Assembly (NCBI GenBank): GCA_934183255.1
Contig: CAKPSD010000001.1
Coordinates: 682,001 to 746,000 of the forward strand
Reading direction: 5' to 3'
Origin: an uncultured Bacilli bacterium
GTDB taxonomy: Bacteria; Bacillota_I; Bacilli_A; RFN20; DUOF01
Length of the DNA stretch: 64,000 bases
How positions within the stretch are numbered: the first letter of the stretch is position 1; the number at the start of each line of letters is the position of its first letter. The notes under the pieces were generated by a model. It did no database searches. It saw only the letters and a program-made list of their open reading frames with translations, and was not told the origin of the DNA. Both the position numbers and the translations under genes were made by a program. This document shows positions 54,001-63,000 of this stretch, one piece after another.

Positions 54001-57000
54001 CCTTCACTAAAGCTTACTACTATAACTACTAAATCGCCCATTAAACGATCTTTATAACTATAACTTCTATTATAGTTTTCGTTTATATCGCTATTATAGT
54101 AATAGTAATCTCCTTCTTGTTTATTTAAAGAACAATCATAAGAAACTCCACTACTAGTTACATATCCACAATAATCAGTAATAGAAACTACTTCCATACC
54201 ATTTATTACAGGTGGAGTATTATCTACTACATATTCTTTTGTATATTTGTATATTTCTACGTTTCCTGCATTATCCTCTAATCTAAACCATAATGAGTAA
54301 CTACCATCACTTGTTGGAAGCGTAATATTAAGCACATCATTAGCACATACTTTATTTACACTATCGAATCCTGCTGTGCATACACTAGCAATTGTATTAT
54401 TCCAAATAGTTGTACTAGTATAATTAGATTCATCTCTTCTAGCAAAATAGTAATATGATTTTTCATAGTTAATACCACTTGTTTGGAAACTTATATCTCC
54501 AATAGTTACATCTGTATTCTCATAAGTTGCATTATTTAATTTTACGCTTATCATTGAAGATTTATATCTTTGAGTTGAATGATAATAACCATCTAACCAA
54601 ACTTCTATACCTTTTGTTACATATCCTGTTACATCACACAAAGTATCTTCACTATGCTCACCGCTATATCTAGTTAAATCTCTATTTGCATTATTTAAGA
54701 TTTCACTTTCACTTAATGCTAAAGAATAATATCTGACAGCATATATTTGAGATTCATTTGATATTTCAATAGAAGTTAAACTTGTAGGCAATTTACTATT
54801 AGTTGTACTATAAACGCCATTTACAAAGACTTTCTTACTTCCATCGTATACATAAGCTATATGGCATACTATTGAATTGTCACAATTAGGAATATTAATA
54901 GTTTCTTCACCAAGTTTTAATGTTCCATTGATATTTGTTAATACAACTTCAACAGTATAATAAATAGAGTTAGTTACTTTAGAAGTTAAACCATTAATTA
55001 ATAGAGTATTATTTTGTCTTAGCACTAATCCATCATTGTTCCAATAATTATTATTTAATAATAAATAATTACCATTTGTATTAGCAGAATAAGTATAGTT
55101 TTCACCTGATCCACTACGATTATATCTATTATTTTCAGTTATTTCATAATATAAATCATTATATTTTAAATAATTACCTGTACTACTTTGTGTATAACTA
55201 GAACCATTGTAACTATATCTATTATCATTAGTTATAAGTACATAGATTAAATCATCTGTTAAGTATATATCACTATCAAAGTTCCCTGATATAGATCCTA
55301 CTATATTATTACCGCTTAAATCATACCATTTATCTAAATCTCCTCCACTAGGAGTTGGTTCATTAGGTGCATCAACAACAGTAGCATCAAATACAAGAAC
55401 TCTATCTACTTCTCTACTATAAGGGCCATCCCCACTTCCTACACACTCAGAGTTTCCACTAATAAAGTCTACATTAACACACACATCTGCACTATATTCT
55501 CTGTCTTGAGTATTTTGAGAATTGTTACTTGTCTTATTAGTGTTGTCATATATAAATTCATCTAAAGCATTGCCTGCTATATCTAAAATTGAATATCCTG
55601 CTTTTAATTGTGTGACATGTAAATTATACGCATCGTCATTTGCTTTTACTGTATAAGTACATGTAATACTTGTAACTCTAGCGCTACTTGTTGCAGTTCT
55701 ACATTCAAATTCAAATGACTTTTCTGATCCATTATATAAGTTTTTAGCTTCTACATTTAATTTCATACTTGCTACACTTACTGGTTCACTAAATGTAACA
55801 GTTATAGTTACTGTAGTATCTTTCTTATACAAGTAGTAATCGACACCATTTCTAGAAATTAGTTTGTCTGGTGTGCTTACATCAAACTTAGTGATATAAG
55901 GATGTAAAGTATCTGCTACTACATCTAAATCATATTTAGAGTTTACATTTCTAATGCTTCTAGTATTAAGAGAAATACTTTCACTAGCAACACTATTACC
56001 TAAAATATCCTTTACTGTATTCAATAAGGCAGTATCTTTAGGAAATTTAGATGTTTTAGCATTATTTACCATTTCACCATTATCTCCGGCATTACTTCTC
56101 TTATCAGTATTTTCATTAATAGTATAAACGAAGTAAATGCTCATACCTTTTACTAATGAAGTATAACTACCAACTCTTTCTTGTAATCTCTTTGTAAATG
56201 TAATATTGTAATATCCAGGTCTAGAAGAATCATCAAATGTGATATAAGGAGTAGGTACACTAGTTGTTCCCATTATATCTTTAGAATAACTAACTACAAA
56301 TTCTATTGTATCTGTATTATTACAATAGTTAACGCCATTTTCTAATACACATCCACTAGTATTAGTAATAGTTGCTTCTACTAACTTAGCAGTTTCATTA
56401 TCTATTACAAATTCTCTTTCATATCTATAAATAATTGTATTTCCCGCTGTATCTACCACTTTAATCCATAAATAGTATTTTCCTGATTCAGTAGGTACAC
56501 TAATAGTTACTGAATTATTCTCTCCTCCACTTGATTTAAATGTTGTTTTGAAATCATCAAATTCCTTAGTGTAAATATTAGTCCATGCATAGTAAGAAAA
56601 ATCATGGTTAATAGAAGAAGTTATACCTAAATTATCAGTTCCTATGCTGAATGTTAAAGTAATAGTTCCCGCTGTAGTTTCTGTCTTTCTATCATTAGAA
56701 TAATAATATCCATCTAACCATCCTACTATTCCTGTTGTTATATAGTTTTCTTTATTAATAAGCGCTTCTGAAGTACTATTTGCATTATATCTTTCTGCAT
56801 CTCTATTTCTATTATTAGTTAATGCAGTAGTATCTAATGCCATACCATACATTCTTATTGAATGAATGGTATAATCACCATCAAATGTTAATGATTCAAT
56901 AGTGGTTACATCAGCAGTTCTTGCAGTATTATTGTTTACATAATAAACAGAACTTCCATTATATTTTACTATTGCTATATGGTTGTATGCATTACTTGTA

Positions 57001-60000
57001 ACTTGCATTGTTATTCCTGCTATAGTAATACTACTTGTTTTAGCATACAAGTATACTTCTAAAGTATAATCATTAGTAAAGTATCCTCTATTTGTGTTTT
57101 TAACACCTAATAGTAAATTACTTATAGTTAATGAACTACCATCACCAAGTTTCAATCCATTATTAATCCAGCCTGATGTTGCTTCTTCTCCATTTACTGT
57201 AAAGAAATATGTAGTGTCATCAGTATTTTGAATATTATGTTTAACATTATTTAAAATTCCATTATTTTCTAATCCTGTTAAATCATACCAAGTATTAATA
57301 TTTCTATCTCTATCAGAAATAGGTTCATCTATTGGAGTATTATCTAAAATGAATTTTGTTGATTGCATTTCATCTAGTGAATTAGATGAATAGTCTACTA
57401 CTAATCCTGATTCAATATCTACATAAGCATATCCATCTTTCATTACATTAGATAAACTAGTAGTATTCTTACCTGCAAATTCAGTAATAATAACTTTAAT
57501 ATGCAAATACTTAGTATTAATAGAATTACTTGAATATCCATATTCATTAATTACGCTATACTCTATTCTAATTGTTACATCATCATTACTATTTTCAGTA
57601 AAGCCATTAAATGTATAACTATTAATATTTGTATTAGTTAAAGTTTTACCTCTAATTACCTCTACTGCAGCGCCATCACAACTATAGCTAGATTCACTAT
57701 TTTTAACAGCACATAACATAAGTTTAATCTTCGTTAAGTCTAATTTAGCAAAATCTTCACTACCTGCATGGTATCCACCAAATAGCCACTTATCTTTAAT
57801 ATCAAATTCGTAAACAATTTTTCCATCTTTGTTCGTTGCAACTGATGGTATTCCATTACCATTTACATTCATTAATTGTACTACCAAAGTATCACTATTA
57901 GTAATAGCATATTTCTTACCATCTATAGCAAATACCTTTGTAGAATATACAACACCATCAACTGTAGTTATTGTTTCTGTAGTTATGGTTGCACTTTTAG
58001 TTATACTAGAATTATCACTTCTACAATTAATGTTTGATGCATTTATTGTACATGTATAATCATCTAATTTAAATGAATTATTTGTTATACTAGATATTTC
58101 TTTATAGCCAACTATTTCTTCTTTTGGATCATTTGGTTTAGTTGTATCAAAATCAAACTCTTTACTTACTAAAGTTTCATTTCCTGCATTATCTATTACA
58201 AGCACATATAATATGTATCTTTCATATCTTAATTCTTTTGCTAATAACCCAACGTTATCTAATGAATATGAAGTATCATCTGAATTAACTTGAATTATGT
58301 ATCTACTTTCGTTAGTTACATTTCTAGTTATTTCATATGTTCTATTACCTATTACAAAAGTATTAGTTGTTTTGATTTCATGTAAGTTATAAGTATTTCT
58401 AATTCCCTTTATAGAGTTATCTGCATTATATACTATTTCATATATACTGCCTCCATTTACAAATCTAAATTGATTATTAGATATATTTATTGTTCCATTA
58501 CTAGAAGTTATAGTGTTTTGAACTAAGTTAATAGTGTATGTAACCCCATTAAATTCAAATGTTGAAGTTATAGCTATATTTCCATTTATACTTGTACCAC
58601 TTATTGTATAAGTTACACCATTAATCTTAAACATACTATAGTCATCTATAACAGTTATAAATCTATTAGTACCTTTAGTATTATTAGAAACACTAAATCT
58701 ACTATCGGTATTATAGTAATTATTGAATTGTACGTTTGTTGTTATGCTTAAATTATCATTTACTTGTACCCATATCCACTTATATTCCTTCAAATGGCTT
58801 TGACCAAAGCTTGCATTCATTTGTGCATCTTTAGCGGATATAGTAATTCTGTAGTTATCACTATCATATTTGTCATCTTCTGTTTGAATACTTCTTCCAT
58901 CCTTTGTAATATCATCTTTGTTATCAGTTATTACTAAGTCTATTGGAGCAGCTCTATCAAAATTAACAACCGTTATTTCATCGTCATCTCTTTCAGGAGA
59001 ATTTTCTTCTATTTGATTAGCATTAGAATCATAAACATTTAATGTTGCTCCTGAATATAACTCTACATAAATTACATATTTACCATTTGTTGTTATATCT
59101 GTTGTTAAAATAGTATCTAATGTTCCTGTACTAGAATATGTTATTTGGTTAATTGTTTGAATATTTCCTACATATCTATATAGTTCATCTTCTACTACGC
59201 CAATTACTATTCTCTTTATTCCAGATGATTCATTATTACCAGTTAAAGTAACCCATACATGTGCAGACAAAGTAATCTTATCGCTATTAGTCCACTTATA
59301 TTCGCTAAGAGTTAATTCAGCATTAATATCTTCTGTTTTTTCTACTCTTACATTTATTTTCATTGAAGTGCTATTATTTGCTTTATCAAGTACATTTACT
59401 ATAACTGTACTATTAGTTGTAAACTTTTCTTGATTTGCACATTCTGTGTTAGCGCATCCTAAATATGCATTAATCTCATTTAAGTCACTAAGACTAACTT
59501 CGATTTGATCAAACAACAATACGAACTTGTTATCATATATACTAGCAATATTTACTCCATTATATTTAATAACATTTGCATTAAAATCAATAGTGTATAT
59601 TTTCCCATTAATATTAAACTTGTTATCAGCAGTTATATTTGCAACATTATAATTATTTATAACTATACTTACAGGATTACTTCCAACGTAGTTAATTGTA
59701 AATTCTTGATTAGCTTTTAAAGCATGACTAAACTTATTACCACTTATACTTACGATAGGGTTTAAGCTTGTATATGTATATGTATTAATAGGACCTTTAT
59801 CTTCTACTGTAGTTACTAATGTTGCTAATTTTAACTCACTACCTACAACACTATATGTTGTATCATATACCTTAAATGAGTCATATTCAGTAATAGCTGC
59901 TACTTCTTGATTATATCCACCTATATTGTAATATAACTTAGTAATACTTGAATTAATACTAAACTTGTTATCACCATTTAATGTAACAGTAGTTCCACTA

Positions 60001-63000
60001 ATTGTACCTACATTTGTATCAGAATTATATAACTTAACACTTGTACCAACTATAACATAAGTATTTCCTCTATACATAAATAGCTTACCTACATTAGCAA
60101 CAAAGTATCCATTATAAGTTAATGTATTATCAGTTATTTCATACTCTAATTTATTAATAACAGCATCTTGAATACCTGGGATAAGTATGTATTTATATGA
60201 TTTTAGTTTGCTTCCACCAGCATCTGACATATTAATTTGCACATAACTACCAGTAGTATTTTTAATATAGTCATTGCTTGTATCTATATTACCTTCATTA
60301 TCCATTAAACTACTATTAGCATTAGGAGATGTATGATCAACAATATGTATCCCATCACTTGTTTTTGTATCGTTATAGTTAGGTTGGAAAGTAACATTAT
60401 ATCTTGTCATACTAATTTCATAATAAGTGTTTCCGATCTTAACAAAACTACCTTCAGAATTTAATTCATATAAATTAGTTGTGCTATTAAAGTTATATCT
60501 ATTATAGTTAGATACTAAATAATATGAATTTCCTATTTTTATATAATTACTATTTTCTTTTTGTTCAATTGCATTATTATAGTTACCACTATCATAAGTA
60601 TCATTAACAATTGGTGAAGTAGAGTTATTTGCATAATCGTATGCTACATCATCTCTAACAGTAATTCCTACTGTTCCATCACCACTATTACATACTAATG
60701 TAACAATAAAGAAATCGTTTTCATAGTTATCAACACCTGTAATTTTATCACTTACATAAACGGTACAATTTAATCCACCTGTTACAGTTATATCACTTTC
60801 TATAACTTCAAATGATTGTAAATGTAATTCATCTACAGTAACTCTAAAATTAACTATATTCTTATTAACTTCTTCATTATTATTTTCTAAGAATGAGTTT
60901 ATATAAGATAATTCTGAATCGCTGTATTTTTCAGTATTTGTTAAATCAATTTTTTCAATTTCTATTACTGGTTTTGTAACATCTTGTTTAATTACATAAG
61001 TATAAACATTATTAGATTTTCTAGAACTATTAGCTGCTCTTATTTTCAAATAAGTATATTGGCTATCACTTATATTTTCTAGAATAATACCTGTAGAATT
61101 CCAATTACTTCTAACATCAACATTTGTATCTGCACCTCTATCTGTTGTATTTAAGTTACTTGAGTTTTGTGATGTGCTTTCATAATTTTGTTTCCATACT
61201 TCACTATTAGAAGTAGTAAATGAATACTCATACCACCAGTTCATTCTATCCAATAAAGTATTTGAATGAGTACTATCTATTCTTACAATTTCTAATGGTG
61301 TACTATTCTCGCTATTATATACAATCTTATATCTAATTCCATAAATATCAATTGTATTATTACATATTGTTAATTCTATATTTGAGTTAGTTTCATCTAC
61401 ATTTGTTTTTGTACCACAAGATATAGTATTTATACCACTACCTAAAACTTTCCATCTAGTAGAGTTAACAGTAGTAGCTACAGTATATGTATTGTCCTTA
61501 CTACGATTATAGCTAAGTGTTTCTTTTGAAAGAGTATATTCATTTCCATTAATAGTAAATTTATTATTAGTTACTTTATATACATCTTCTAATATTCTTA
61601 CTCTAACTTTTCTATTTGTCCAATCAGTTACATCATTCATGTGTTCATATGTTACCCATGTACCATCATTTAATTGTTGTTCTAATATTATTTGTGAATC
61701 TTTATCTATTGAATAATCAAATGTATCTTCTAAGATATTTCCTTTAAATGTTATTGAAGTCATAGTTGAAACAAAATCATAGTTACTAAATAATCCTGAA
61801 CCATTATTTCCAACACCATCACTAAAATTAACTTTACTCATTAATAAAGTTATTTGAATATTGTTTCCTATCGTACTAGATTCAAATGCATTAGCATGTT
61901 GTTCAAAGCAAATGTTTAAAGTTGCATTTCCAAGTCCTGTTTTAAATGAACCACAAGAAGCATATACTGTTTTATTATTGTCATAATACTTTTCATATAT
62001 TATATCTGTATGTGTTTCTCCTAAAACTCTTTTAATAATATTTCCTAATGCTTTGGTTTGAGTTCCTATAGTATAATTGTTACCCGCATTTAACGATATT
62101 ACTGATCTAACTATTAATCCTTTATTTACGTTATAATCAGCATATCCATCATTATTCAAAGTCCATGTTAAAGATATTAATTCATCATTTACTAAAGATT
62201 TATGTGTTAAACAGTTCTTTAATGATAAATCTTTTGCACTGAAATCACATGATCTACTAGCAGCATTCCATTTATCTTCTGCTTCATTACTTGCAAACAG
62301 TTTTGTTGCTGTATCATATTGTTTTTCTTGAATTACAAAGTGACTTATATCAAGATATTTCTTCTCAATATTAAATGATTGTCCTTTATAATAGATTGGT
62401 GAATCTCCTACACTTGTATTTAAAGTGCTGTAGTTTAATTTATATGTTGAAGTAAGAGTAATAGAACCTGAAGTAATATCACTTACTTTTACTCCTTCAC
62501 TGTTATATAAACTATCACCATTTTTATAATATAACATTCCCTCTATTAAATAAGCTTCATATGTAGTTTCTCCAATTACAACATTTCCAATAGTGTAACT
62601 ACTTAAAGTATAGTTTCTAGATAAATTGAATGAATTTGCATCTATTTTAGTAACTATTACACTTGTATTTACTCCTTCATTAAATGTTGAATTACCTGTA
62701 TCTAAAGCAATACTAGACATTTCACCATTTGCATCTATTGTCACAACGTATGTTAAGTTTCCATAAACATCTATTATATTGAAATACTTTTTATTATCTT
62801 TTCCAAGTGATGTAGTTGTTGCATAATTACTCATTACGAAACTTCTTACTCTAGCTATTACATCATTAGAAGAATTTGTAACAGTTGTTAATATTTTAGT
62901 TGTAGATGCACTAGTAACATTTCTAAATTCAATTAACTCAAATGAATTATTTTCTACATATGCTACTATCTTACTATCATCACTAACTGAAATTGCTCTT

